Below, in pieces: positions 48,137 through 60,645 of a stretch of 64,000 nucleotides of DNA (position 1 is its first letter; each line of letters opens with the position of its first letter). The stretch comes from Phycomyces blakesleeanus NRRL 1555(-) (lineage: Eukaryota > Mucoromycota > Mucoromycetes > Mucorales > Phycomycetaceae), in contig NW_017265144.1 of the NCBI RefSeq assembly GCF_001638985.1, positions 1,054,001 through 1,118,000 on the forward strand, given 5' to 3'. The notes beneath the pieces were generated by a model, which searched no databases, was not told the DNA's origin, and was given only the letters and a program-made list of their open reading frames with translations. Both the position numbers and the translations under genes were made by a program.

Positions 48137-49710
48137 ATGATATCCCCTGCAGTAAATCTTACTAATAGTGAATATGATGAGCACCTCAAGGAGTGTTTAG
48201 ATTATCTACAAAATAAAAATGATTATATAGAGAGAAATATTTCGAAACATTTTCGTGATGAGAGTACCGAGCCACCAGATTTATTCGCAGGACATGAATT
48301 GCCACAGCCAAGAAGACTTCGATCCAATTCAATAGGATACATGCCCAGGAACCATCAAAATGGTCTTACCGAAAGGCCTTTGCTAGACTATGAAGTAAAA
48401 CGTAAAAATAGAGGTGAAGAGAGTCAAGTGAAGGTAAGCTTGAAGATTACTTTGTTCTTTATTTTCCTTTTAAATATATGTATATGTCTATGTCTATGTC
48501 TATTTGATAGGAGGAGCATAGATATCATGATGACTTTCATGTACCTTATTCTTCACCGCGTGAAAGTCCTAGGCAACAAAATCCAGTACAAGAAGAATAC
48601 CGCGGATATTACAATGAGTTTGAGAATAATGAGTATGATAGTGAAGAAGACAACTTGAATAAAAGACATCAAGAAGCACTTGAGAATTCACTTAAAAACA
48701 CAAAAACAACCCATTTTGAACCTCCAACTCCACCTCCCCCTCGTCCTCAACCTCAACCTCGGCCTCGTCCTCGTCCTCAGATTCAACATCTAGCCCCAAC
48801 TTCAACCTCAACCTCAACTCAACCTCAACCGCAACCGCAACCGCAACCGCAACCGGAACCGGAACCGGAACTCCAATCTCAAGCCCAACCTCAACATCGA
48901 CCTATATCTATTTCTCCACAGCCCGCATCTCCTTTGTCTTTACCAAGGAGCCCAGCAATACCGGTTATCCCACCAAATTCGAATATTTTGCCATTGGTTG
49001 ATACTCTTGCTGATTATTTGGATCCTAGTCGCGCAATTTCCCCAATGTTTTCTTCAGGCCCTTCAATGTACCAATACAAAACAGACAGATGGACATTCTC
49101 TGCACTATTCCGTCGTATCATGGGTTTCAACTTTCCTAGATCAAGAGAATACCGATCCGATTATTATACGCCACCAGTTCCAGAGCCTCGTATACACTAC
49201 ACTGCAACAGGGCGCATGATTCACACAGTTCCTACGAGTGATATTCCGGGTGAGGTCTTGACTCCTCAACAGGGAGCAAACCTTTTCTCTAGAATTTACA
49301 ATGTAAACCCCAGCCAGGCCCTGATTTCACCGCCTTCAGTTGTCCTACCCGAAGCAGAGCGAATCGCTAATCTCAGCCAGATTTGGGTGTTTCGTGCTTT
49401 GGGAGATAACCAATATGGTCCCAAGATTTGGTCTGTGTTTGACTATGCAAATCAAGCCTTGCTTTTCGAACATGCCAGAAAAGTGCGGTCTGGAATACCT
49501 GTAGACCCGGGAGTCGAGTTTTTTGATACTCACATCAGACGCGGTATTTTACCCGTGTTGATTGTTCCTAGCCAGATGTTAGGATACTATCCAAGAGACA
49601 TTGTAACCGAGACAATAGAAATGCTTTCAATCGCTTGTCTGGACAATACACCAGATGTACATCTTATTTATAGGCAGTTTGGTGCTAGTAATGCGTTTCC
49701 ATATTACTGA
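48137..49710 (+). CDS. Pro/Gln-rich protein with WWE-like C-terminal domain
   Basis: Exons 48137-48433 and 48511-49710 give 498 residues. The N-terminal 200 residues are charged and disordered, followed by a P/Q/R/E-rich block of two-residue repeats (RPRPRP, QPQPQPQPQP, PEPEPE), then a folded C-terminal part from about residue 280. That part has IWVFRALGDNQYGPKIWSVF, DYANQALLFEHARKV and GVEFFDTHIRRG. The spacing of two Trp residues, a Q followed by a helix with E, and a final beta hairpin recalls a WWE domain (poly-ADP-ribose or ubiquitin-pathway binding), but the match is by eye and weak. No catalytic motif. The protein is real by codon character and clean splicing; its function is unknown. 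Confidence 0.75.
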
Positions 49711-50397
49711 TGTATATAGTATTATTATTTATAAAGAAAAAATAGAACTATAGAAACTTTTAACTATTACAAATTAATAATAAAAATAAAAGTTTACAAT
49801 TCAATTCAATTCAATACAATACAATATGAATACATAAGTGGGTTACTGAAGCATATGTCAAATCTTACTATTTTTTCCTCTTTTTCTCTCTCTTTTACTA
49901 CCACTTGTTAATCTGTCGGTCTCAGATAAACTTTGTGTTAATAATAAACCTGGACACAGAGCAAATCGTGTACCCAGAAGAGTGACAGGTAGTGTGGGTT
50001 TGTGTACGTGAGAGAGAGAAAAATATAAGATTTGAAAATCAATTTTTTTTCTTAATTCTAACGTTCAATTCTGACTTGGTAAGATATAGTAGAACAAAGC
50101 TAAAGAACCAGAAAAGAGTGCACAAGAGTAACACTGTGATACAGTTGAATAAACTATTCGGTTGGTTATTCGTACATCCACTATGATTCAATCATTTTCT
50201 GGAATCCTGTTTGGTTAGATAAGTTTCTTGCTTTATAAATCTTAATTTAACGTCGCGAATCGCAGATGGATCGGATCTGTAAAATAAAATAAACTATTGT
50301 AGTTTTATCCTTTTCCTTATCCCAATCTTATATTATTTTATTCTTTCTCTTTCTCGCTCTCTTCGTTCTTCTTTTACTTTCTATTCTTGGCTGTAAT
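49711..50397. other. Intergenic
   Basis: CAATT tandem copies near 49800, then AT-rich promoter DNA with CT-rich leader before 50398. No gene. Confidence 0.4.
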
Positions 50398-51586
50398 ATG
50401 GTGAATAGATATGTTGCTGAACAAGTTTTCAGTTATTTTGGCCTGGTTCTTTGGTCTTTTCAATTGGCTCCTCAAGGTAGAAAACTCAATTGATTGATCT
50501 TGCTTTCTTGCTTATTTTATCAAGGTTATATGAATATGAATAAACTATTCTTAACAAATATATATATATATGTTCTTTCTTTCTTTCTCTATGAACGCGT
50601 TCCTATATATGTGCAGTGTGGAAAAGCTATCGTAGAAAATCAACGGATGGTGTGTCGCCTTGGACAATGTTGATCTGGGCAATCTCAGGTGCCCTTCTTG
50701 GAAATTACAATGTCGGATTGAATGTGGCAATTCCTCTCCAAATCCAACCCCAATTATTTACATTTATTGCTATTATATGTCTTGCTCAAGAACTGCATTA
50801 CAGCTTCAAATGGTCTGTTTTAAGATCTTGGTTGGCTTTTGTTATTACTGTCTTGTTGGCAGGTGGCTTTGAAGCTGGCATGGTGTTTGCATTTAGGGTA
50901 AAAAAAAAAGAAATGTAGAATGTTGAAATTCAAATATAGAGTGAAAGTTAAATAGACAGATAAATATGGAGAAGAAAGAAGGGGAAATGTGGCTTACATT
51001 TTGTCTGTGTTTAGGCGGCACAAGATAATGGGGTGGATAAAGCAATCACCTTTTTTGGTGTTATTCCTGTTATAACTATTCTTATTGGATTTGCTCCTCA
51101 ATACTATACCATCTTCCGTAAGTAAATTGGCAACAGATCCAAAGCAAAAAAGAAGAAGATCTAATCATAAATGACAAATATATTGTAGGTGACTTAAAGG
51201 TCGAAGGAATTTCGCACGTATTCTTGGCTATGGACTTTTTTGGATCTATATTCTCATTTATTGCCCTAGGTAATTAAGCGCATGATAATTGAAACGGATT
51301 ATAATATGCAGATTCTAAGCAACAATTGAAACATTATTTTCTATTATATGTTATACATACAATAGCATTTAGAGACAAGATGGACGTCTTATCACTAGTC
51401 AATTATGCTGGAATTGCTGTGTTTGATGCTGGAATTCTAATTCTCTACTATGTATTCAAATGGTACAATGGAAATGAAGGAGGAAGGCGAAAGAAAGGAG
51501 ACATCAGTGATGTCGAGACCCAATGCCCTGAAAAAGAAACAGAGGACAAGAAAATAAGTCCAGACGATTCTACTTCAACCACCTAG
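50398..51586 (+). CDS. PQ-loop repeat membrane protein
   Basis: Exons 50398-50476, 50617-50897, 51015-51117, 51189-51269 and 51366-51586 give 254 residues. Two PQ-loop motifs are present: APQVWKSYRRKSTDGVSPW (PQ at 25-26) and FAPQYYTIFRDLKVEGIS (PQ at 148-149). Hydrophobic segments fit a seven-helix SWEET/cystinosin-type layout of two triple-helix bundles plus a linker. The tail is hydrophilic and charged. PQ-loop proteins carry amino acids or other small solutes, often across the vacuolar membrane (family knowledge); the substrate is not readable here. The start at 50398 was chosen because only this frame supplies the first PQ; the overlapping ATG at 50412 is out of frame. Confidence 0.9.
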
Positions 51587-51913
51587 ATATATTTACATGC
51601 ATACACACCTTACGCCTTACATTACATTACATTATATTATATTACGTTATGTTACACCACATTAATAATTAATCAATATTCACATACTCATACACCTCCT
51701 CTATATATATATCTCGTCAATATAAAACGGTTCCTTAATAAATCTTTCTGACCGTATAATACACTCAATCAATTCCATAATTGCTTTAACATTTGATCCT
51801 TTTCCTTTTCTTCTTCTTCTCTTTTTGATTTTTTTCCATTCTTTCTTTCTTTCTTTCGTTTCGTTTTGTTTCTTTCTTATTGATATCGAATATTTTTAAT
51901 TAGCATGAAAATT
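51587..51913. terminator. Convergent 3' region
   Basis: AT-rich spacer with TTACAT/TTATAT repeats between the convergent PQ-loop and bL28m genes, including a TTTCTTTC tract. No gene. Confidence 0.3.
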
Positions 51914-52399
51914 TTAGGCCAAAGGTGCCTTTTGTTGAGAAGCCTTTTGGGTAATGCGGGATTGGTACTTGAGAAGAACAGTCTTCATAGAGACTGCCTT
52001 TTCACTGTACAGGTTCTTATCTTTGGTCTCCAACAGGTATTTATCCAAACCGCCCTTCTTATCAATTGTACGGAGAACGGATGTGGTGACCTTGAGCTCA
52101 AAGAACTTTCCGAGAGTTTCGGAAAAGAGCTTCTTGTTTTGGACGTTTGGGAGCCAGTTACGTCTAGTTTTTGTTTTGGAGAAAGGGTTCTATAAACGCA
52201 CATTACCAAAAGAATGTTCAAATTTTTGGAGTTAAATCGACTGACAAGAAGAAGAAAAGCAAGAAAAAAGAATGAAGTGGAAATAGTCATTTCTCCTTAC
52301 GTTGTTACCAAACTGAATGTGCTTTCCTCCGAAAAGACCACGTTGTGCACGCTTGAAGGTGGCTCGCGCAAGGGCGTAAGCAGGTGTGGCAGACAGCAT
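51914..52399 (-). CDS. Mitochondrial ribosomal protein bL28m
   Basis: Exons (minus) 52301-52399 and 51914-52189 give 124 residues. RGLFGGKHIQFGNN followed by NPFSKTKTRRNWLPNVQNKK is the bL28 signature, and LFSETLGKFFELKVTTSVLR with TIDKKGGLDKYLL matches the mitochondrial form (yeast Mrpl24). The first 18 residues (MLSATPAYALARATFKRA) are basic and hydroxylated, a plausible presequence. It is a large-subunit component of the mitoribosome. It shares a 291-bp divergent promoter with the HP1-like gene. The donor is GTAAGG. Confidence 0.93.
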
Positions 52400-52690
52400 G
52401 GTGAACAGTACAGAAGAAGAAGCCTTTCAGGCTGTGTTTGTCGCAGGGGAGGGTTTGGGCCAAGCCAATGTGACGGTTTGTCATAAAGAAGCGGGACCTG
52501 AACAAAATGACAAGACCTCTCTCTCTATCTCAATGCGTTGCCTTGTTGAAGTAGTTTACTCAATTTTTTAGAGTGATAATCTATTCTTCTTCTTATTCAT
52601 CTTCTTTCTTATTTTTGTTTCTATCTCTCTCTATCTCTACCTTTGCTTCGTTCTCTATCTCTTATTACATATTTTATTTTCCTTTAACAA
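52400..52690. promoter_or_regulatory. Divergent promoter, bL28m and HP1-like gene
   Basis: 291 bp between divergent starts, CT-rich near the HP1 start (TCTATCTCTCTCTATCTC). No specific site assigned. Confidence 0.4.
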
Positions 52691-53643
52691 ATGAGTTTTC
52701 AACCAGATGATATTGCCGAGTCGATATTGAGACACAAAGAAAACAATGTAATGGGTCATTTGAAAGTTTAAAATGTAGTCATGCTAATCTTCATTGTTTC
52801 ACAGGGAGTGATTGAAGAATACAACATCAAATGGTTAGGATACGATGTCGATGCCTCTACTTGGGAATCTGCTCATGTGATTGAAACGTGAGTTTTGTAT
52901 AGCAAACAAAGAAGAAGAAGAATAGAATCATTAAGGATCTTGTGGTTTACTTATGTAATGCAAAAAAAAACTATACTATCATATATTATGCTATGCTATG
53001 CCATAGAGATTTTCCCGCTTTAGCTTACAAATATAAAAACAAAGTAATCCAGGAGAAAAAGCAGTTACAATCCATAGAAAATGCCATAAGGAATGAAGAA
53101 AAAAAAGAAACGGAAGATTTTGATTCTGAAGATTATATGGACTTTATTGAAAATATCACGGACTGGGAAACCGAAGTAGACCACATTGCATCCGTAGAAA
53201 GAGCTCAATATGCAGGATTAGTTGTCTACATTGTGTGGTAAGGATAATTCAGGGGGGGTTAGGATCGACAAAACAAGCAGACAAAGAAACAGACACGTGC
53301 GAACGTATACACGTATACACGTACGTATACATACAGTAAAAATTCATTGAAGTGATGCTTTGACAGGAAGAATGGAAAAAAGACTATTCATCATTCTACC
53401 GAAGTCTATGCAAAATGTCCTGAAAGGGTAGGGTAACAGAGAGATAGAGGCGAAAATAATATATATATATGGGATCTAATCATAAGAATTTATACTTTCT
53501 TCATTCTTTATGTGCGTCTGTTTATGCTTATATTTTAGATGTTAGACTTTTATGAATCTAAGATCATTAGAGCAAAGGTCACTCAAAAGGACCTTGAGAA
53601 AACAAAACGCAATTTCAGAAATAATGGATCTAGAAGGAAGTAA
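52691..53643 (+). CDS. HP1-family protein (chromodomain plus chromoshadow domain)
   Basis: Exons 52691-52747, 52805-52887, 53007-53237, 53367-53427 and 53539-53643 give 178 residues. The chromodomain (about 6-60) contains EEYNIKWLGYDVDASTWESA. A charged hinge with KKETEDFDSEDYMDFIEN leads to a chromoshadow domain (about 105-165): ITDWETEVDHIASVERAQYA, GLVVYIVWKNGKKT, CPERMLDFYESKI. This is the HP1/Swi6 layout: H3K9me binding, dimerisation and heterochromatin assembly (family knowledge). The position of the first aromatic cage residue (Tyr in EEYVVEKIL) is Asp here (PDDIAESIL), while the Trp and second Tyr are kept. The basic C-terminus (RNNGSRRK) may bind nucleic acid. Confidence 0.9.
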
Positions 53644-54314
53644 CCAGGTAACTGTTCAACTGTAACATACGATATATCTTGCGATGAAACAAATAGGTAC
53701 TCAGACACGAGTAGAATATTACGATAGATACACCTTCTTATTCTTCTTCTTCTTTCTCTCTTTCTTCTTTACCCTTTTATATATATATACTTTTTATTAT
53801 TATTATATCGGCACAAGTATCCATGAAAGACAGCAAACTATAATTGTTTAGAAACGAACCTACTCCCCTCTTCTTTTCTTATTTTTTGGACACTCTATCT
53901 TTGTTGTATAAAACAAAAGAAAAGAAGAAAATTACACCATATTAAATGCATACATATTTATATATTACACTACATTACACTACATTACATTGCATCGCAT
54001 TGCATTATAACTCAAATCACATCAAATACAAATACTTCATTATAAATTAATAAAGACTTGAATGAATAGAGTCGCTGTTATTTGTGCATGTGGTCTTTTC
54101 TTTAATCCTTATACTTCTTTAAACACATTGAAAACAAAACAACAAAAGGAATATCAATTTAGCTGTCTTTAATGTAATACAGTGCTTCATAATTAAGTAT
54201 AGTAAATGTCATGTTATGTTATATTATGTTATGTTATGCATTTGTTTATTTATTTATTTGTTTATGAATTTATTTAATTTTTATTTAATACTTGTAATAT
54301 GGACAAATAAGCAT
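53644..54314. terminator. Convergent 3' region
   Basis: AT-rich spacer between the HP1-like and SRP40 genes, with TTACAC/TACAT and TTATG tandem arrays. No gene. Confidence 0.35.
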
Positions 54315-56649
54315 CTATGCGTCGAACTTGATGCTGTGGCTCTCGAATGTAATGGCACCACCTCTGTAAGCTCCTCTCTTCTTCTTATTCTTCTCTGCTC
54401 TGAACTTGTCGCCGCGAGTCTTGATCAGGTCGACGTGTGCCTTCCAGCCGTATGACATTTCATCAGATCCACCCTTTCCGACGTATGAGTTATCCTTCAG
54501 GCGATCATCTGTGAATTCGACTTCCTCGGGCTTTACTCTCTGGAAAGGTGTTCCTGGCTGACGGGGTCCCTTCTTTTTGGGGAGAGGCCTAAAAATGGGC
54601 GGAATGATAAGAATGAGGCGAGGTGGGGTGAGGAAGAGGGAGGGTAAGAAGAAAATAATGGGTCAGGAAACAGTGTTTTATTTTGGTTTATCGTTCGTTC
54701 ATTAATTCATTTGTTAATTTGATCATTCATTTTGATCATTTATGCGTTTGTTTTTCTCTTTCTCTCTACATATATACATATATATCTCTCTTTCTCACTC
54801 TCTCACTTTCTCTCTCTCACACACTCTTTCATTAAATCTAAAATTCTCACTTTTGGACTGCAGCCTTCTTTGCAGCAGGGGATTCAATGGGTTCCTCAGC
54901 CTTACGCTTCTTGGAGTCCTTTTCATCTTCGGAATCTGAAGAGGAATCGCTATCGGATGAAGAGTCGCTGTCAGAGGAAGATGAAGAGGAAGAATCGCTA
55001 TCGGAAGACTCGGCCTTCTTGTCAACATCCATCTTTTCGGTCTCTTCTTCAGAGTCGCTGGAATCAGAGTCGCTAGAATCGGAATCGCTGGAATCGGAAT
55101 CGCTGGAATCAGAGCTTGAGGAGTTTTCCTTGGTCTCTTCCTTAACCTCTTCCTTAACTTCAACCTTCTTCTCGTCTTCATCTTCAGAATCGCTGGAGTC
55201 AGAGTCGCTGGAATCGGAATCGCTGGAACTGGAGCTGGAGCTGGAGGAGCTTTCTTTGGTCTCTTCCTTAACCTCTTCCTTAACTTCAACCTTCTTCTCG
55301 TCTTCATCCTCGGAATCGCTGGAGTCAGAGTCGCTGGAATCGGAATCGCTGGAGCTAGAGCTAGAGCTGGAAGAGCTTTCCTTGACCTCTTCCTTGACCT
55401 CTTCCTTAGCTTCAACCTTCTTCTCCTCTTCATCCTCGGAATCGCTGGAGTCAGAGTCGCTGGAATCGGAATCGCTGGAGCTAGAGCTGGAAGAGCTCTC
55501 CTTGGCAGCCTCCTTAACTTCAACCTTCTTCTCTTCCTCATCCTCAGAATCGCTGGAGCTGTCAGAATCGCTGGAGCTGGAGGAGTCGCTGGAGTCGGAA
55601 TCGCTGGAGCTGGAGGAGCTCTCCTTGGCAGCCTCCTTAACTTCTTCCTTAACTTCAACCTTCTTCTCTTCCTCATCCTCAGAATCGCTGGAGCTGTCAG
55701 AGTCGCTGGAATCGGAATCGCTGGAGCTAGAGCTGGAAGAATCAGACTTTGCCTCAGAAACGGCTGCCTTGACTGCGGCAGGAGCAGCCTTGACTTCCTC
55801 TTCGTCATCAGAATCGCTTGAATCAGAATCACTTGAATCAGACGAAGAAGAAGAATCACTACTAGAATCAGACTTTGCAGCTTCGGCGGTGGTGGTAGCA
55901 ACAGTCTTTACTTCCTCATCGTCAGAGTCAGAGTCAGAATCGCTGGAAGAGTCGCTGGAAGAATCGCTGCTGCTGCTGGATGATTCTGCAGAAGCTACAA
56001 CGGGGGCAGCCAAAGCCTCGACCTTCTTCTCTTCTTCATCCTCAGAGTCGCTGGAATCGCTGGAGCTAGAAGAATCACTGCTTGAAGAGGAGGAAGCAGA
56101 GGATGAGGAGGTAGGGACAGCAATTGCCACAGGCTTAGCCTCCTTCATTTTAACATCCTCATCATCTTCAGAATCGCTGGAATCGCTAGAGTCGCTAGAG
56201 TCGCTAGAGTCGCTAGAGTCGCTAGAAGAGGAAGAGGAAGCGCTGGAAACAATAGGCTTGGCCTCTTCCATCACAACATCGGGTTTTTCGTCGTCAGAAT
56301 CACTGCTATCGGAATCGCTTGAGCTGTCAGAGTCGCTGGAGCTGGAGTTGGAGCTCTCTTCTTTTACGGATTGTCTGTTTAATTTTTAATGTGTAAGTCA
56401 TTACGCAGACACGATTCGATTAATTTTACCTGCTTTGGTACTCCTTGAAGATTGTCTGGAGATCAGCCTTGACAGTTGTCTTGGTCTGATTTTAAGAAAA
56501 AAAAATAAGGTTAGGTAAAGTTCTAGATCAGATCTGTTTTCTCTTACAGAAGGAATTGACTTCTTAAGCAAATCAGCTGCTTTCTTTTGGCCGCAATGCA
56601 CCAAGTATTGGTGTACTAGTGCGTCGAGTTCGGGCGTAGTAGATGACAT
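54315..56649 (-). CDS. SRP40: Nucleolar phosphoprotein Srp40/Nopp140
   Basis: Exons (minus) 56548-56649, 56430-56485, 54851-56374 and 54315-54588 give 651 residues. The N-terminus carries a LisH motif (LDALVHQYLVHCGQKKAADL). The centre (about 55-555) is made of alternating acidic-serine blocks (SSSSDSDSSDSDSSDSEDE) and basic/alanine spacers (KKVEVKEEVKEE), the classic CK2-phosphorylated Nopp140 array. The C-terminal SRP40 domain reads GTPFQRVKPEEVEFTDDRL, DNSYVGKGG, YGWKAHVDLIKTRGDKF and KKKRGAYRGGAI. It is a chaperone of small nucleolar RNPs in the nucleolus (family knowledge). The repeat DNA also leaves a long open antisense frame, which I regard as an artefact. Confidence 0.95.
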
Positions 56650-57559
56650 TAAAGCAAATAGAGAACAGACGTACGAATACCAAGTTAAAAAAAAGAAAAA
56701 AAAAGTTTTTTTTTTCTTTTTAAAGCAGAGCTTTTTAACTCAGCGTGGCTTGCGGAAGTGTCTTTTTTCTTTCACTCTTTCTTTCTTTTTTCTTTTTTTG
56801 GATGTTCTCTTATTTCTTCCTCTATTCTTCACTACACTACATTCACTACACTAAGCGATAGTCACTCACTCATTCACTCACTGTTTTCTCTCATACACAC
56901 ACGCTTTCTCTCTTTCTCTCTATTATTATTATTTTTATCTAATCAAAATAAAGGTCAAAGACTCTTGCCTGATATGGGGAAAGCAGTCATGTGTTCATTG
57001 ATCAAAGAATTCGTTTGACAGGACCATAGGATACTAACAAGCTAGCAAACACATAGAAACCAAACAATCAACCCAAACAATCAATATGTGTATATTGTGT
57101 ATGATCTTCTTCTTCTTCTTCTGTGTTTTATATAACTTTAATTCCTCGGGATTAATGATATCATATAGAACCAAGAGAAATTGGGATTTAGGTGATTTTC
57201 AAAGGGAGTATATATATAAATATATATTAAGGTACCAAAATTATTGTCAGCATTATGATCATAATCTTCATTTACTTTATTTATATATAAATGAAAAGGA
57301 ACATATTAAATCCAAAAGAACAGATTTGAGTAATTGATATCAAAGGCATATAAAACAATTGCATATCTACATTGTTGAAACCCCCTTTATACTTTAAACT
57401 TTTTTTAAAAAAAAATCCAAACCAACCCGTACCTTTTAATTTTAATTTTGATTTTTACGGTCAAATATGTCAAATATGTCAAAGATTTCTGATACCCAAC
57501 CCTTTGGGAGGTTTTTGGTTTTGGTTTTGGTTTTTTAGTCTTAATAGTAGTAGTAGTAA

Positions 57560-57603
<44 letters not shown>

Positions 57604-58251
57604 AGATATAACTTGGTGTAGGCATGTATTTGTCTACATTCTAGTAACAAACATTCAATATTAAATCTTCTGTATATGTATATATTAGAATATACACATG
57701 TTTTATAAGAAAACTCATTCATTATCTAAAGGAATGAATAATTGATAGCAAACAAGACTTGTATCACAAATTCTACCCATTCATTTATGATTTTTTTTAC
57801 TCAAATCAAACGATATCTAACTTGTATCCATTAAGGACATCTTAAAGTTGCTGTCAATATTTTACCTTGATAATATTGAATAACAGCCATAATAACGAAA
57901 TAAAGAAATAAAAAGAAAAGGGCATCAATATACACTTGAAAAGTCAATGTAACACTATAGTCGTTTTTGTGCTTTTTTTTATGAAGTAGGGATAAACACG
58001 GTTATGTTTTTTTTATACCTTCAAGTTATTCAGAAAGTAGAAAACTCAAAAGAGGCAATATGAAGGAGGTAGATGTTGAGGTTGAGGGGGTGTGAGAGAA
58101 GTGCGCGCCCTGACGGCATTCAAGTTTTAACAATTACGGATAAATACAAGAGGAGCACAAAGTAGGAAGGGGGAAGGGGAAGGGGGAAGAAAGCCAAAGT
58201 CTGTGCTACGCGACTTTTTATCTGCACCGTGTTGAAAATAAAGGGGATAAT
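56650..58251. other. Intergenic with microsatellites
   Basis: SRP40 promoter side (T-rich/A-rich run at 56690-56720), then AT-rich DNA, a GGTTTT run at about 57512-57535, a TAG microsatellite at 57542-57603, and a GGGGAAGGGGAAGG tract near 58165. No supported gene. Confidence 0.45.
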
Positions 58252-58404
58252 ATGCTGCTGCTGCTACTGCTACTACTCGTTTTTCTTGTTCTTTCTATGT
58301 ATGTATATGCTAGAGAACATATTCAAATCAAGATAGTACCTGAAAAGAAACGTTTTTCAGTACTGATTTTGAATGAAGATATAAAAGTGAAATTAGTATT
58401 TTGA
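58252..58404 (+). CDS. Possible 50-residue secreted peptide
   Basis: A short frame starts [20 protein letters not shown], an almost ideal signal peptide, followed by REHIQIKIVPEKKRFSVLIL and a TGA at 58402. After that TGA the same frame stays open for 34 codons (NRLYDYSYDEG ... RRNIK) to a TAA at 58507-58509. It could be a small secreted peptide, a first exon, a decayed gene or chance from a CTG repeat. No family recognised. Confidence 0.25.
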   Translation: MLLLLLLLLVFLVLSMYVYAREHIQIKIVPEKKRFSVLILNEDIKVKLVF

Positions 58405-60645
58405 AATAGACTTTATGACTATAGTTATGATGAAGGACTTGTAAAAGCAAGATTATTAGCTTGGCGTACTTTCTACATTACAGTCATTGAAAGAAGAAAT
58501 ATAAAGTAATAATAAAAAGGTAAATAAAATTCCATGCGTATTACGTAACACGATTTTAGGCTTTTAGAAAAAACAAATAAAAAAATATACAAGAGGAATT
58601 ACCTGTGACAGTCTTGGCAAATTTCAGAAAGTCAAACAGAAATGTATTTTAGCTTTGATTCTTTTATTAGTTTATATTATACATGTCGTAATTTATATCT
58701 ATATTGATAGTGAGACGTCAAGTTCAAGTTCAAGTTAAAGTTTAAGCTCATGGCCATGACCATGACCATGACCATGTCTATATCTATACATAAAATATAG
58801 GGTAGATTAAGCTTCATTAGGACCAGTATTGAATAAACGCAAAAATCGATAATAAGGATATTTATGTTCAATTGATAATTTCTTTTTAGTATTTTGATTA
58901 CAATCAAGTACCCTTTTTCTTACATGTACCTATAAATGAATACTTCTGCTATTATTATTATTATTACTGTTGAGTTCATTATGAAAGACCCCGTTTAATA
59001 CGGACTGTTAAAAAGGAGATTCCTTTATTGACTGAATTGTACTGATTGATTGATTGATTATATATATATATAAATATATAAATATATAAAAGGCTGTGCT
59101 ACTTTGTTGCTGTTGAATTTATATAAAAATATAAAAATATATAATTTTATGGCTGGTGAGGCTGTATTCACCTCTGTTTTTGAAAAAATATACCTAAAAA
59201 GGCATTTTACCACATTCTCTTCAATCTCTCCTGTCTCTTTCTCTCTCCCACACACACATATATATATATATATATTTCTTCTATCTTGCCTGTCTGTTTG
59301 TCTCTATTTCTATATTATATAATACAATAGTGCTAATGGCTGGCTTACTACTATATTCTATACTTATTTAGACGCCTTGGTATTGTTAACCAGTATGGAG
59401 ATTTTGATATAAAAAGAATAAACTTAGGGTTATAAATAACAAAAAAAATTAAGGCCTACAAGTGTTGGTTATATAATACAGAGGATTTTTGTTTTACCTT
59501 ATTTTATACGTGTGTTTGAACTTGGACCTTATTCTTCTAATTTAGAAATAAAAGAGAATATAAGCCATGTCATTTTCATCAGATTGCAAGATATTTATAA
59601 ATGATTACCTTTTCTTTTTTCTTCCTTTAGTTCTTAAGGACCGGCTACTTCTAAATAAGCAAATCTAACAATAGTCAATAAGCACGTATATACTTACATA
59701 CCTAGTAACAGAAATAGACGGTCAAGAAGTACTATCTTTTCTTATTTTGGTGATAAAGGAAATACTAAAAGATAATAATAAAGAGTACTACAAGCCCAAC
59801 TTGTGTAAATTAAGAGAAAAAGAGATCGAAACAGGAACAAAGCTTCTATCAGACGACTTTTTATATATATACAAATTTTATTATATTTTTGGTCAAGTAG
59901 TGCAAGATATATTTCTCTTACTCTAAATAGATGTCGGATAAAAGAAATAAATGAATAAAAGAAAGACAGGCCTTCTATGCGTACGACACTAAGGAAATAT
60001 AGATCATAACCTCTTTCTCTCTCCCTTTTTTTTTGCTTCTATTCTCATATCGATATACAGTTGTTTGCAAAAACGACCTCTTTATACCTCTTGTCTCGCG
60101 TTTCATTAAAGGCTATAAGAAGAAGACTAAAATTAACTTTTTTCTTTCGTTTTTAAATTAATGACCAATAAAATTATATTGATCTAATCTTTATGATTTT
60201 CTTTTGTCATTTTCTGGTAAAATTTGATATTTTATCTTTCTGTAATATTTTTTTATAGTTTCTTTTTTGTTGTTATAGTAAGAATAATTTAAATAGGTAT
60301 ATAAAGAAGAGAAGAGAAAAGAAAGGAACATTTTGTGAACATTTATCACATTAAATAAATAAATAAAGAAGTGTATAAAGATAAGGATAGAGAAAAAGAA
60401 GTAGTTAGATATGTTGATTTATAAAAAAAAAGATAGACGACGAAAAAGAATTTGGGAGGTTTTTTTTTAATATTATTACTATTACTATTGCTATTGTTAT
60501 TACTATTACTAATATTATTATTTGCTAGCAAATAATAACATTTTTGATTGATGGGTTTGGTTATTATATATATAATAAAGTAATAAAAAAAATCAAACTT
60601 CTTTATGTCTTGTCTGTCATTTTTTATTCTTTTTTTTATGTTTGC
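58405..60645. other. Long intergenic AT-rich region
   Basis: No supported gene. It holds a CATGAC/CATGAC short array at about 58752-58775, TA and ATT microsatellites, and a TAT/TAC/TAT array near 60470-60520. Confidence 0.45.

Noticed and set aside
54795..55901. A 368-codon minus-strand frame rich in Leu, Pro and Arg
   Set aside because: Shifted frame of the same Srp40 repeats.
54887..56389. A 500-codon open frame on the plus strand
   Set aside because: It is the antisense of the Srp40 serine/acid repeat array. Its Ser/Glu/Leu repetition mirrors the coding repeats and it has no start context, splice structure or family likeness.
58252..58509. Selenoprotein reading of the TGA
   Set aside because: No SECIS-like hairpin could be recognised downstream and almost all fungi lack selenocysteine; kept only as an observation on an open frame.
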